Positions 8,440-15,980 of a DNA stretch of 64,000 nucleotides are shown piece after piece. Source of the DNA: Lacimicrobium sp. SS2-24. Its GTDB lineage: Bacteria; Pseudomonadota; Gammaproteobacteria; Enterobacterales; Alteromonadaceae. Every line of letters starts with the position of its first letter. Positions within the stretch are counted from its first letter, which is position 1. The notes beneath the pieces were generated by a model. It saw only the letters and a program-made list of their open reading frames with translations. It did not search any database and was not told the DNA's origin. The position numbers were made by a program, and so were the translations under genes. The DNA lies in contig NZ_NIWW01000001.1 in NCBI RefSeq assembly GCF_002201535.1, positions 730,933 through 794,932 on the forward strand, written 5' to 3'.

Positions 8440-9174
8440 TTAGCGTAATTGCTTGCTTGCCCGGTAACTTAACTGCAAACCCAGCAGGCCCGCTATAAGC
8501 AATAAAAAGGTACCGGGCACAGGGACTTCAACAGGGGCATCTGGCTCTGCCACCTCACTGAAGGTTTGTCCGGCGAGAATGGGAGTGTTGTAATCACTTT
8601 CCAGCGCATAGCCATGCACCGTTCCCGTGCCCCTATCGTTCAAAGTCAGGTTGAACCAGCCGAAAGAGGTGTCTGTACCATCGAACAGGGAGAAGCCAAG
8701 ATAACCCCTGGCGGTGTTATAACCGTCATTCCAGCTTCCGTCATGAGAAGTGGCGCTACCAGCGTCTCGAGTACAGCCCCACTGTGAACACTCCGCGTCC
8801 CATTGGCTGTAATAATACTTAATAAGGTGATTTGAATTTATAAAGCCAAGGTTACCGTCAATATTGGCGTCTAAACCCAATGGACCGCCAGTGGTGACTT
8901 GTGAACCTGCTACCCCCCACACGTAAAGATTACTTCCAACCCATCTGCCGGCGGAATAGGTGCGGTTATCAGTCGTATACAGAAAACCAAAGTCATCAAC
9001 ACCATCGGCGTTGACATCGTAGAACCAGGAATACTCGTAATCCCTTTGAGTACTGCCGTCAATACTATGATCCAACTCTGTGTACATAATACTGGCTGAG
9101 GCTGCACTGGTACTTAACCAAAACGTCACGATAAGACTGGTAACGACAATGATGTTTTTCATACTACTACTCAT
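8440..9174 (-). CDS. Secreted protein with PEP-CTERM-type C-terminal sorting signal
   Basis: A protein of about 244 residues with an N-terminal signal peptide (hydrophobic core IIVVTSLIVTFWLS, likely cleavage near ASA) and a C-terminal tripartite tail: VPVPGT, a hydrophobic helix (LLLIAGLLGLQL) and a short basic end (YRASKQLR). This matches PEP-CTERM exosortase-substrate signals, with Val in place of the usual Glu in VPEP. The body is rich in Asp/Gly/Asn/Tyr/Trp with no recognised domain. The first ATG (9174) was chosen; an ATG at 9162 (MKNII) is a plausible alternative and neither has a strong ribosome site. No exosortase gene is in the window. The gene lies between two copies of a 202-bp direct repeat, suggesting local rearrangement. 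Confidence 0.72.
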   Translation of the reverse strand: MSSSMKNIIVVTSLIVTFWLSTSAASASIMYTELDHSIDGSTQRDYEYSWFYDVNADGVDDFGFLYTTDNRTYSAGRWVGSNLYVWGVAGSQVTTGGPLGLDANIDGNLGFINSNHLIKYYYSQWDAECSQWGCTRDAGSATSHDGSWNDGYNTARGYLGFSLFDGTDTSFGWFNLTLNDRGTGTVHGYALESDYNTPILAGQTFSEVAEPDAPVEVPVPGTFLLLIAGLLGLQLSYRASKQLR

Positions 9175-9400
9175 ATTCAATCACTTACTGCCCGGAAATA
9201 GGCTGAGCACATTAAACCAGGCTTGTCATGTACCTGTCTTGGGTAGAACTACTCAATTGGTATGTTTTTAATGAAACTGGCTTAAATAAAGTGAACGCTG
9301 CCAGCGCCTCAATCGCGCCATGCCATTGATAATGACCAGTACCTGTAGCTACTGTGGTAAAGGTGTAAAAGCAAAGCGAGGCGTCACAGCTAAAACCAGA

Positions 9401-9421
9401 GGCTTTTTCTAAAGCCTTTTT
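9401..9421 (+). terminator. Orphan terminator-like hairpin
   Basis: GGCTTT, loop TTCT, AAAGCC, then TTTTT. It has the shape of a plus-strand rho-independent terminator, but no plus-strand gene ends just upstream. It abuts the start of the duplicated fragment at 9423 and may mark the rearrangement junction. The rest of the gap 9181-9400 shows no gene. Confidence 0.5.
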
Positions 9422-9422
9422 A

Positions 9423-9624
9423 CCCCGACTTACCTGCCAGTCACACCGATATTCAGGTGGGAGACCTTATCACCTCCATTGATGGGCGCAGTGCTAAGCA
9501 CATTTCACTGAGTGAATTTAATGATATGGCTTCCGCTGTAGGGCAAAAAGAAGTTTGTATTGAAAGACAAGCTGCCTGCTTTGAGCTAAATGCACAGCAT
9601 ATCAAGAGGGACTATGACGTGTGA
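9423..9624 (+). pseudogene. 3' fragment of a retropepsin-like/PDZ lipoprotein gene (duplicate)
   Basis: Copy B of the repeat at 8168-8369, at a constant offset of 1255 bases. Translated in the same frame it gives the C-terminal 66 residues of the family, starting PDLPASHTDIQVGDLIT and ending at a TGA at 9622-9624. Substitutions such as SVLGQ to SAVGQ and ERENT to ERQAA give changed but in-frame codons. No start codon, ribosome site or upstream domain is present, so it is a remnant. It may be what is left of a second, paralogous gene after deletion, or a duplicated tail left by an insertion. Confidence 0.85.
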
Positions 9625-9703
9625 CTACCTTGGCGACAGGGACGTTGCGCCTGCATAATGCCAGGCGCTTTTTCCGTCCCATCAATGTGGTTTGAGATTG
9701 CGC

Positions 9704-10168
9704 TTAATGTGACCAGTGGATGTGCTTGATTTTCCATTCACCCTGCTGCTTTTCCAGCACGATGGTTTCCATTCCCTGGTAGTCTCGCACTTTGCCTTTG
9801 TAAACCCCTTGAGTATGGCTGCGTGACGCAGAGATGGCGGTATTGCCCAGAACCTTTACCTGATGTTCAAGGGTTGTACTCTGGACGGCGGCCAGGTATT
9901 TCATGTCGGATAACATGTGATGCTGGGCATACTCTTCTGCGCTTCTCTCCACACGCCCACCTTCATAAATCGTCACATCATCCGCCAACTGAGCTCGGGC
10001 CAGGGTACCATTACCTGATTCGAGCGCTTCATGAAAGGTCTGCACAACTTTTGCGGCGGCGGTATCCAGGCCAAGAAACTTTCCGTTGCCCTCTTGCTTA
10101 TCCCCGTGTGCAATAACGGAGAAGCTGATGGCCAAAACACAGCCTAGAAGTAGGTGTAATATTTTCAT
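9704..10168 (-). CDS. Exported SnoaL/DUF4440-like (NTF2-fold) protein
   Basis: A 154-residue protein with a signal peptide (LLLGCVLAISFSVIAHG). The mature part has the pattern of the NTF2-like superfamily: an N-terminal helix (VVQTFHEALESGNGTLARAQL), DDVTIYEGG, EYAQHHMLSDMKYL and a C-terminal WKIKHIHWSH strand. Such proteins are often small ligand-binding domains or weak enzymes; no specific activity can be assigned. The ATG at 10168 follows an AAAGGATG-like ribosome site. It is transcribed on its own, divergently from the DJ-1/GlxA pair. Confidence 0.8.
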   Translation of the reverse strand: MKILHLLLGCVLAISFSVIAHGDKQEGNGKFLGLDTAAAKVVQTFHEALESGNGTLARAQLADDVTIYEGGRVERSAEEYAQHHMLSDMKYLAAVQSTTLEHQVKVLGNTAISASRSHTQGVYKGKVRDYQGMETIVLEKQQGEWKIKHIHWSH

Positions 10169-10446
10169 TTAATTCATCCTTTGGTTGCACGCGGTATCTG
10201 AGTCATTGATATTACAGATATTTATTAAGCCGTACTAATTGTGTTTTCCCAACCTTCTCATTTACCAAGCAGCCTGATGATTAGGTATTCCTTTAACCGA
10301 TAGAGCATTTGGGTATGCCCTTTTTCACTTAAAATCACACTTTAACCAAAAAACATTTGGCACCTTTTGTCGGTTTTGTGTCATTCTGCCACTTCAGCGA
10401 TTGGATAAACTCTTTGTCCTGAAATAAAACAAAGGACTACCGATTC

Positions 10447-11439
10447 ATGACGTCACTTCGCTTAACAATCAGCCAGTGCATCGTATTTACCCTGTTACTT
10501 TTAATGGCGCCTTTGAGCTACGCCGAGAAACCCTTCACCGTTGCCATACTCATGTTCGATGATGTTCAAATCATTGATTTTGCCGCCCCCTATGAGGTGT
10601 TTGGTCAGGCAGGGTATGAAGTGTTTACCGTCTCAGAGAATGGAAAAACGGTGAACACGGTGATGGGGCTAAGCGTAAATCCCGATCATTCATTCAAAAC
10701 TATGCCAGAAGCTGATGCGATATTAGTACCCGGTGGAGATGTTCATGAGGTGATGAAAAACGAGAGTGTTCAGCAGTGGCTGACGGCCATGCAGAGAAAA
10801 TCTGAACATATTTTATCGGTATGCACGGGTTCTCATATTCTGGCCGAGTCTGGCCTGTTGGATAATCAATCTGCCACCACCTTTCACCGGGCCATAGATA
10901 ATTTTGAAGAGACCTACCCGGATATCACCGTGTTAAGGCAAAAGCGTTTTGTGGATAACGGTCAGGTGGTTACCTCAGCAGGGCTTTCTTCCGGCATTGA
11001 TGCCTCACTGCATCTTGTTAGCAAAGTCTCCGGAGAAGAAAAGGCTCGCACCGTTGCCATGCACATTGAATACGACTGGGATCTCGAGGGCGGATTTGTG
11101 CGGGCAGAAATGGCCGACAAACACTTTCCGGATAATGATTATGATTGGCCAGAAGGTATCTTATTTGACCGACAATACTCCTACGGCAGCCAAACTGACT
11201 GGAAATTAGCGGTGACGGCCCAAACCACGGCATCAGCTGAAGAACTCACTGCCCGCTACAAACAGGCCATGTTGGCACACGACAGTTGGGTTCTGATTCC
11301 TGCATCGCAACAACAGGGCGTGAGCTGGCGCGGCACAGGTGAGCTGTCAGCGTGGCGCCATGATGTGCATATCAGCCTAACAGAGCAGGCAGACACCTAC
11401 CTTATTGCACTTGAAATGCACAAGATTGCAGACAACTAA
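10447..11439 (+). CDS. Exported DJ-1/PfpI-family protein
   Basis: A 330-residue protein with a signal peptide (hydrophobic core about 9-22, cleavage near SYA). The DJ-1/PfpI domain occupies about 28-215: VAILMFDDVQIIDFAAPYE, VPGGDVHEV, and the nucleophile elbow SVCTGSHILAESGLL, the same layout as the sensor domain of GlxA-type regulators. A C-terminal extension of about 100 residues (from about 225) has no recognised family. It lies 11 bases upstream of a GlxA-type regulator gene, so the two are almost certainly co-transcribed. A role in sensing or processing a periplasmic metabolite relevant to the regulator is inference. Confidence 0.85.
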   Translation: MTSLRLTISQCIVFTLLLLMAPLSYAEKPFTVAILMFDDVQIIDFAAPYEVFGQAGYEVFTVSENGKTVNTVMGLSVNPDHSFKTMPEADAILVPGGDVHEVMKNESVQQWLTAMQRKSEHILSVCTGSHILAESGLLDNQSATTFHRAIDNFEETYPDITVLRQKRFVDNGQVVTSAGLSSGIDASLHLVSKVSGEEKARTVAMHIEYDWDLEGGFVRAEMADKHFPDNDYDWPEGILFDRQYSYGSQTDWKLAVTAQTTASAEELTARYKQAMLAHDSWVLIPASQQQGVSWRGTGELSAWRHDVHISLTEQADTYLIALEMHKIADN

Positions 11440-11450
11440 ACGTACTTAAT

Positions 11451-12410
11451 ATGCTCAAACGAAAAATAGGTTTTTTACTTTTTGAACAGATGAACGCTCA
11501 GGATTTGGTAGGGCCGATGGAAGTGTTTCACTCGGTCAGTGAAGTACACACCTCGCCCTATGAGCTGATGTTTATTGCTGAACAAGCCAGTACCTATACC
11601 AGCGAATCAGGGCTTGCCATGGTGGCCAGTTACGGGCTTTCAGATATCCAGGCTCTCGACACCCTGATCATTCCGGGCGGCGCTGGTTCCCGGTTGGCCC
11701 GTGTTCAGCAATCCATTTGCCCCTGGCTTGCTCACATTAAACCTGGAGTCAGGCGCATCGCCAGTGTCTGCACAGGTGCATTTATATTGGCAGAGAGCGG
11801 ACTATTGGATGCCAGGCCCGCCACAACCCATTGGGCCTTTATCAATACACTCAAATCTGAGTATCCAAAAATCAGAGTAAAGCCAGACAGTCTCTATGTT
11901 CACGACGGTGATATTGCCACCTCAGCGGGGATCACCTCCGGCATTGACCTGGCGCTGCGCCTTATTGAAGAAGACTTGGGCGCACAGGTTGCCACTCAGG
12001 TTGCGCGCTTTTTAGTGGTTCACTATCGACGTGCCGGCGATCAGGCTCAGTTTTCCGAACCGCTGCGTTTTCAGCAAAAAGCCAATACCGGTTTCGCGTC
12101 ACTGAGCAGTTTTGTGCTTGAGAACCTGCACCGGGAGCTCAGCGTCGCTGAACTGGCGGCACATTGTGCAATGAGCACGCGAAACTTCCACAGACTGTTC
12201 GCGCAGCAGATGGGAAAGTCACCGGCAAAATATGTGGAGAAGCTGCGTTTAGATTATGCCAGGCAACTACTGGTTGAGAAGTCATGGTCCCTAGAGCGTA
12301 TTGCCGATGCCTGTGGCTATAACAACACAGACTCCTTCAGACGCGCCTTTCAACGGTGCTTCTCCATTGCACCAAAAGAATACCGGGAACGGTTCTCAAA
12401 ACGCGACTAA
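11451..12410 (+). CDS. GlxA-type transcriptional regulator (DJ-1/PfpI + AraC HTH)
   Basis: A 319-residue cytoplasmic regulator. Residues about 5-190 form a DJ-1/PfpI-like domain (IGFLLFEQMNAQDLVGPME, IIPGGAGS, ASVCTGAFILAESGLL). Residues about 215-315 form an AraC-type double helix-turn-helix (LSVAELAAHCAMSTRNFHR and RIADACGYNNTDSFRRAFQ). In characterised members the DJ-1 part is a ligand sensor, and the elbow cysteine is retained here. It is second in the two-gene unit with the exported DJ-1 protein. Targets are unknown; autoregulation of the pair is the simplest guess. Confidence 0.9.
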   Translation: MLKRKIGFLLFEQMNAQDLVGPMEVFHSVSEVHTSPYELMFIAEQASTYTSESGLAMVASYGLSDIQALDTLIIPGGAGSRLARVQQSICPWLAHIKPGVRRIASVCTGAFILAESGLLDARPATTHWAFINTLKSEYPKIRVKPDSLYVHDGDIATSAGITSGIDLALRLIEEDLGAQVATQVARFLVVHYRRAGDQAQFSEPLRFQQKANTGFASLSSFVLENLHRELSVAELAAHCAMSTRNFHRLFAQQMGKSPAKYVEKLRLDYARQLLVEKSWSLERIADACGYNNTDSFRRAFQRCFSIAPKEYRERFSKRD

Positions 12411-12822
12411 AATCACCTTCACCCTCAACTCGTCTTAAGCTAAAGTAAGTCATCGCCCTTTTTTTAGACTCAATCATGGTAAAAAGTACACGCTACTTTG
12501 CTAAATTCAGATTGCTTATTAGCCGCATCCTAAATAACCGTATAAAAGTTGGTAAAAACGTCAACAACGAGAGTTGTACTGGTGTGGTCAGTGAGTCGAT
12601 ACCCCAACCATCTGACGATTCGTTTAGTTTCACTCCGGCTGAGTTGAGTCCCTGCGCTCTTTTACATCGCAAACGGAATAGCGGAGAGTGATTCAAAATT
12701 GATGTATTGATGAACACTCGTAAGCGACTAAAGGAAGGCAAGTTAAACCAACGATTTCAGAGAATGAACCACTACAAATGGTTACCTGAATACGATGAAA
12801 TTTACCTTAGCAACATCATAGG
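12411..12822. other. AT-rich gap beside the island, no convincing large gene
   Basis: About 410 bases. An open frame at 12476-12691 (71 codons) and its antisense partner have no recognisable features. A 45-codon frame starts at 12710 and runs into the repeat. Base composition and codon use look unlike the flanking core genes, as expected for mosaic island DNA. Confidence 0.5.
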
Positions 12823-12847
12823 GCTGCCACTAGACAGAATCGCTTAG
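12710..12847 (+). CDS. Small ORF ending inside the island repeat, doubtful
   Basis: An ATG-initiated frame of 45 codons (begins MNTRKRLKEGKLNQRF, ends IIGLPLDRIA) whose 3' end enters the repeat at 12823. The other two copies of the repeat would encode similar ends (GLPFERIA and QPPLDRNA before a stop), so the repeat may derive from the 3' end of a gene. There is no good ribosome site and no family is recognised. Confidence 0.22.
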   Translation: MNTRKRLKEGKLNQRFQRMNHYKWLPEYDEIYLSNIIGLPLDRIA

Positions 12848-12953
12848 CGCTCATCAGCCTGAGACAGTAGATCATTTTGTAAATGAGTTCACAAAGAAAC
12901 GTTTGGATAATTCTGGGGAGAAGAGAAATTGGTCGGCGTGAGAGGATTTGAAC
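12823..12953. repeat. Left direct repeat of the tRNA-Pro island (att-like)
   Basis: 131 bases matching 20311-20441 with four mismatches, all in the first 20 bases; the last 112 are identical. Its final 24 bases (12930-12953) are the 3' end of tRNA-Pro from the CCA through the T loop; the rest of the tRNA is absent. A partial tRNA 3' end on the far side of a cargo segment is the usual mark of integration at a tRNA gene. Confidence 0.85.
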
Positions 12954-13019
12954 TGCCCTAAATCACGCTGGTAACAACATGTAGTGATTTCCCGTCAGAG
13001 CAACACTATATAGCGTTTC

Positions 13020-13061
13020 CCTGCACCCCATTTTCAGGCAGAAAATGGGGCTTAGTGCAGG
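13020..13061. repeat. Long imperfect hairpin within the island
   Basis: CCTGCAC plus CCCATTTTC pair with GAAAATGGG and GTGCAGG around the loop AGGCA, with a five-base bulge (GCTTA) on the 3' arm: 16 paired positions in 42 bases. No flanking T-run. It could be a transposon end, a small MITE-like element or a structured RNA. Confidence 0.6.
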
Positions 13062-13115
13062 AATGGGTGGGCATCAGCATTGTTGTTAGTCCATAACGCA
13101 AGCAATCTAATGATA

Positions 13116-13440
13116 CTAATCTCCAATCTGCTCACTCAGGTTACTAAGTAGAAACTGGCCGAATGCCTTTGCTGAAGGTGATTGCGCTCTTCTTGACGGG
13201 GTCAGCAAACTCAACTGCGCTTTACCTGAAATCCAATCAGGTAATACCCTGTTTAGCGACCCATTGTTAGTTTCATTACGGCACGTATAGGCGGGCAGAC
13301 TGACTATTCCAAGTCCCACAATGGCTGCATCTTTTAAGGTACTCATGTCATCACTGCAAAGTTGGGGACTATACGGGACGGTGTTTTTAAGGCCCTCGTT
13401 ATTTTGCAGAGTCCAATGCCCTGTTAAGGGCTGCCATTTG
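13116..13440 (-). pseudogene. 5'-truncated LysR-family regulator (C-terminal part of the substrate-binding domain)
   Basis: The frame reads through about 108 codons that match the end of a LysR substrate-binding domain: DDMSTLKDAAIVGLGIVSLP (the conserved 'D...L..AA..G.GI..LP' block), then NRVLPDW, LLTPSRRAQSP and FGQFLLSNL before the stop. There is no helix-turn-helix domain: going upstream, the homology stops near 13440-13457 at an in-frame TGA inside a copy of the island's repeat. The gene was therefore cut at the repeat, and only the tail remains. Confidence 0.8.
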
Positions 13441-13468
13441 AAAGAATCGCTTAGCGCTCATCAGCCTG
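13428..13468. repeat. Third, short copy of the island repeat
   Basis: 41 bases matching 12821-12861 at 38 positions; GAATCGCTTAGCGCTCATCA plus GCCTG is identical. It sits exactly at the truncation point of the LysR fragment. Bases 13469-13674 beyond it hold no recognisable gene. Confidence 0.75.
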
Positions 13469-13674
13469 CAAGATTTGGATGTCTAAGATCTCAAAGGCCT
13501 GATGCCGGTGCAGCGATATTGTGAGGCCTTCAAAAGAAGTATTTTAAAGATAAAAATTTTCGCCTTTTCTACTGCACTCAAATTTTTATACCATTTCCGG
13601 ATTGTTATACCGAGATCTTCCAGATGATCATTACTCGCCAATCCAAAAACACTCTGCTCTCCCAAGAAGTCAGC

Positions 13675-15033
13675 TTAAAGTGATTTTATTGGGAGCTCTA
13701 TAACGGAAATAAGACCTTGACGATCAGTTCGGTTCTGTAAGGAAAAATGGCCTTGGTGTCCTTCTACTATTGCTTTTACAACAGCCAATCCCAAACCAAA
13801 GCCGCCCTTATCACTTTCTCTCGCAATCGACAGTCTTTCAAATGGCTCTAAGACCTGTGAAAGTTTATCTTTAGGTATTCCCGGGCCGTTATCACAAAGC
13901 TCAATTCGAACATGGTTACCTTCAACACAAGCAGTCAGTACCGCAGACTCTGCATACTTGAAGCTATTTTCAAGCAAATTGCGTATTGCTCTGGCCAAAG
14001 CTTCGGGCCGACAAGCAATGACCAAGTATGATTCAGTATTAAACGCTATCTGCATGCCGATTTCAGCGAACGAATCACACTCATCCTGAAGCAATGCGTT
14101 TAGGTTAACGTTTTTGATCACTTCAGCTGTGTGCTGCCCTTTCAGAAAGTCCAGTCCCGATGCTGTTATCTTCTCAATCCTGTCGATATGTTTGATTAGA
14201 CTAACTTTGATCTGCTCATCATCTAACAATGCAATCTTTAGTTTCAGAGCTGTCAGTGGTGTTCGAATATCGTGGCTAATAGCGGCTAATGCTGTAGTAC
14301 GGTTTTTAACCGCATTGGCTACCGTTTTTTGCATTTCATTAAAAGACGCGATCGTTTCCTTTAAGTCCGGCGAGCCCTGTTCTTTAACCGGCAAAAAAGA
14401 AAGGCCTTGGGCAAACTTATTAGCAGCCTGCTGAAGATCATGCAATGGTCGCGTAAAATGTCTGATAAACAATATGCTAACTATTGCGATAATAGTAAAT
14501 GCACCCCATGCCCACATTAGCCAGTTATGCGACTCCCGTAAATGCCACTCATGACTGTGAACCTCCGAATTCAGCCAGTGCCCACGGTCGGTCTCAATAC
14601 TAATCACAAGTCCTTTCATTGGAAAGTGCAGTTCTGGCTGACAATCCCTGTAAGAAAAATCGCTCCAGGTGAAATTTGCCCGCTGTACTTGTATACGCTG
14701 TTTATCTACTCCAAGTTCAGAACTAATCAAAAGCGCCAGTTCCGGTAACAATTCACCATTAAAATTAAGCGGCTTCTGTGAAAAACGATAACCTTCATGA
14801 CAACTGGAGTAAGAGCGTTCAAACTCGGTTTGCTGGGTACTATCTAATAGCGAAACTAATGGTAGTAGCGATGAGATCCGCTTAAGCTGCTGATGTCCGA
14901 TGGCAGTATCTTCCAAACTTTCCTGGTTCAACAGGTCCACTACTAAGAATGTGATAAAAAACAATAATAAAGAAGAAACCATAACTAAACTTAACTGTTG
15001 TGCCAGTGTACGAGGCTTCAAAAAGTTAAGCAT
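13675..15033 (-). CDS. Membrane sensor histidine kinase of the island
   Basis: A 452-residue sensor kinase. A membrane segment lies near 17-33, a periplasmic sensor of about 140 residues has two cysteines (Cys78 and Cys131) that could form a disulfide, and a second membrane segment lies near 172-191. A HAMP domain (about 192-245) precedes the HisKA box AISHDIRTPLTAL (His254). ATPase motifs are NLLENSFKYAE, CDNGPGIPKD and GGFGLGLAVVKAI. It is the second gene of an operon with the response regulator, one base apart. The periplasmic domain does not match a sensor I can name. It probably controls the divergent RND pump. Confidence 0.92.
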   Translation of the reverse strand: MLNFLKPRTLAQQLSLVMVSSLLLFFITFLVVDLLNQESLEDTAIGHQQLKRISSLLPLVSLLDSTQQTEFERSYSSCHEGYRFSQKPLNFNGELLPELALLISSELGVDKQRIQVQRANFTWSDFSYRDCQPELHFPMKGLVISIETDRGHWLNSEVHSHEWHLRESHNWLMWAWGAFTIIAIVSILFIRHFTRPLHDLQQAANKFAQGLSFLPVKEQGSPDLKETIASFNEMQKTVANAVKNRTTALAAISHDIRTPLTALKLKIALLDDEQIKVSLIKHIDRIEKITASGLDFLKGQHTAEVIKNVNLNALLQDECDSFAEIGMQIAFNTESYLVIACRPEALARAIRNLLENSFKYAESAVLTACVEGNHVRIELCDNGPGIPKDKLSQVLEPFERLSIARESDKGGFGLGLAVVKAIVEGHQGHFSLQNRTDRQGLISVIELPIKSL

Positions 15034-15034
15034 T

Positions 15035-15757
15035 TCAGTCCAAATACGTTAAGTTAGCGGCAAAGACATAACCACCGCCGCGATGCGTGACAATGACTTT
15101 TGGTTTTTTAGGATCAACTTCAATTTTCTGTCGTAAACGGCTTATCTGATTATCAACACTGCGGTCAAACATACGTGCGGTTTCACCTTTTGTTAAATCA
15201 AGTAGTTGGTCGCGACTTAACGTTGTCCCAGCATATTCTATTAGCGCCACCAACAAGCGATGCTCGCCGCTACTTAAACGAATAACCACCTCCTCGACAT
15301 CACGCAGTTCTCGCTCAGCTAAATCAAACTTCCAGCGATCAAATTGCACTCGCCCTTTGGATAATTTGCGATGTTGAGGTAAACGTTCACTTCTGCGCAT
15401 GACTGACTTAATTCTGGCAACCAGTTCTCTGGGGTTAAACGGTTTACACAAATAATCATCTGCACCCACTTCTAGTCCGATAATACGATCAGTTTCATCA
15501 GTCATTGCTGTGAGCAATATTACTGGGGGGTAGACAGACTGCTGAAGTCGTTTACAAATACTGAGGCCATCTTCACCAGGCATCATGATATCGAGGACGA
15601 TCAAGTCGATACTACAGGCTGCCAGCGCCCGATCCATAGCAACACCATCATGTGCAATTGAGGTACGAAAGCCATGGCGAGACAAAAAAGAGGCTAGCGG
15701 ATCGGTTATGTCTCGCTCATCGTCAACAATCAAAATATGGTAGTGTGTTTCATTCAC
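15035..15757 (-). CDS. OmpR-family response regulator of the island
   Basis: A 240-residue regulator. The receiver has VDDE, phospho-acceptor Asp56 (IVLDIMMPGEDG) and the Lys in DDYLCKPFNPREL. A winged helix follows from about 140 (SSGEHRLLVALIEYAGTTLS, MFDRSVDNQISRLRQKI, VTHRGGGYVFA). It is transcribed divergently from the RND genes, sharing a 223-base gap that contains CATGTAAC repeats, so direct control of the pump is the natural reading. It is the CpxR/RstA-like type rather than a metal-specific type, but the signal is unknown. Confidence 0.94.
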   Translation of the reverse strand: MNETHYHILIVDDERDITDPLASFLSRHGFRTSIAHDGVAMDRALAACSIDLIVLDIMMPGEDGLSICKRLQQSVYPPVILLTAMTDETDRIIGLEVGADDYLCKPFNPRELVARIKSVMRRSERLPQHRKLSKGRVQFDRWKFDLAERELRDVEEVVIRLSSGEHRLLVALIEYAGTTLSRDQLLDLTKGETARMFDRSVDNQISRLRQKIEVDPKKPKVIVTHRGGGYVFAANLTYLD

Positions 15758-15810
15758 GTTTAATAAGACTCATACGAATATCCCTGTATCAAGGTACACG
15801 TTTTTCTCCG

Positions 15811-15832
15811 CATGTAACTGGCAACATGTAAC
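15811..15832. promoter_or_regulatory. Candidate response-regulator site between the divergent island operons
   Basis: CATGTAAC occurs at 15811-15818 and again at 15825-15832 (14-base period). A reverse-complement half (GTTACA) lies at 15867-15872. All are in the shared promoter region between the regulator gene and the RND adaptor gene. Confidence 0.45.
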
Positions 15833-15980
15833 AAATTTAGCCACTTCTACTTTATTGCGACAATTCGTTACATTCATGACCAAAGTGGGGATAAAGAAGC
15901 AGCCCTTGACCGTTATAGTGCCTACCAATTTCAACAAAACTCTAAGCGATGAGAAGAGTGTGTTTATCAGGTTAATCACT

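Noticed and set aside
9330-9421. RNA stretch with GCAAAGC and a terminator, faintly like a c-di-GMP (GEMM) riboswitch
   Set aside because: The spacing between the GGTAAAGG-like and GCAAAGC elements is too short to form the P2 stem and the second stem is missing; no downstream gene on that strand.
10323-10339. Possible fourth TTTCAC box before the exported DJ-1 gene
   Set aside because: TTTCAC is followed by TCAC at a 10-base rather than an 11-base offset, so the second half-site does not match, and it lies more than 100 bases from the start codon.
12476-12691. 71-codon frame and its antisense partner in the gap before the island
   Set aside because: No ribosome site, no recognisable domain, biased composition; the antisense frame of similar length shows that neither is well supported.
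13483-13665. 60-codon frame between the third repeat and the island kinase gene
   Set aside because: No ribosome site, no homology recognised, AT-rich random-looking sequence.
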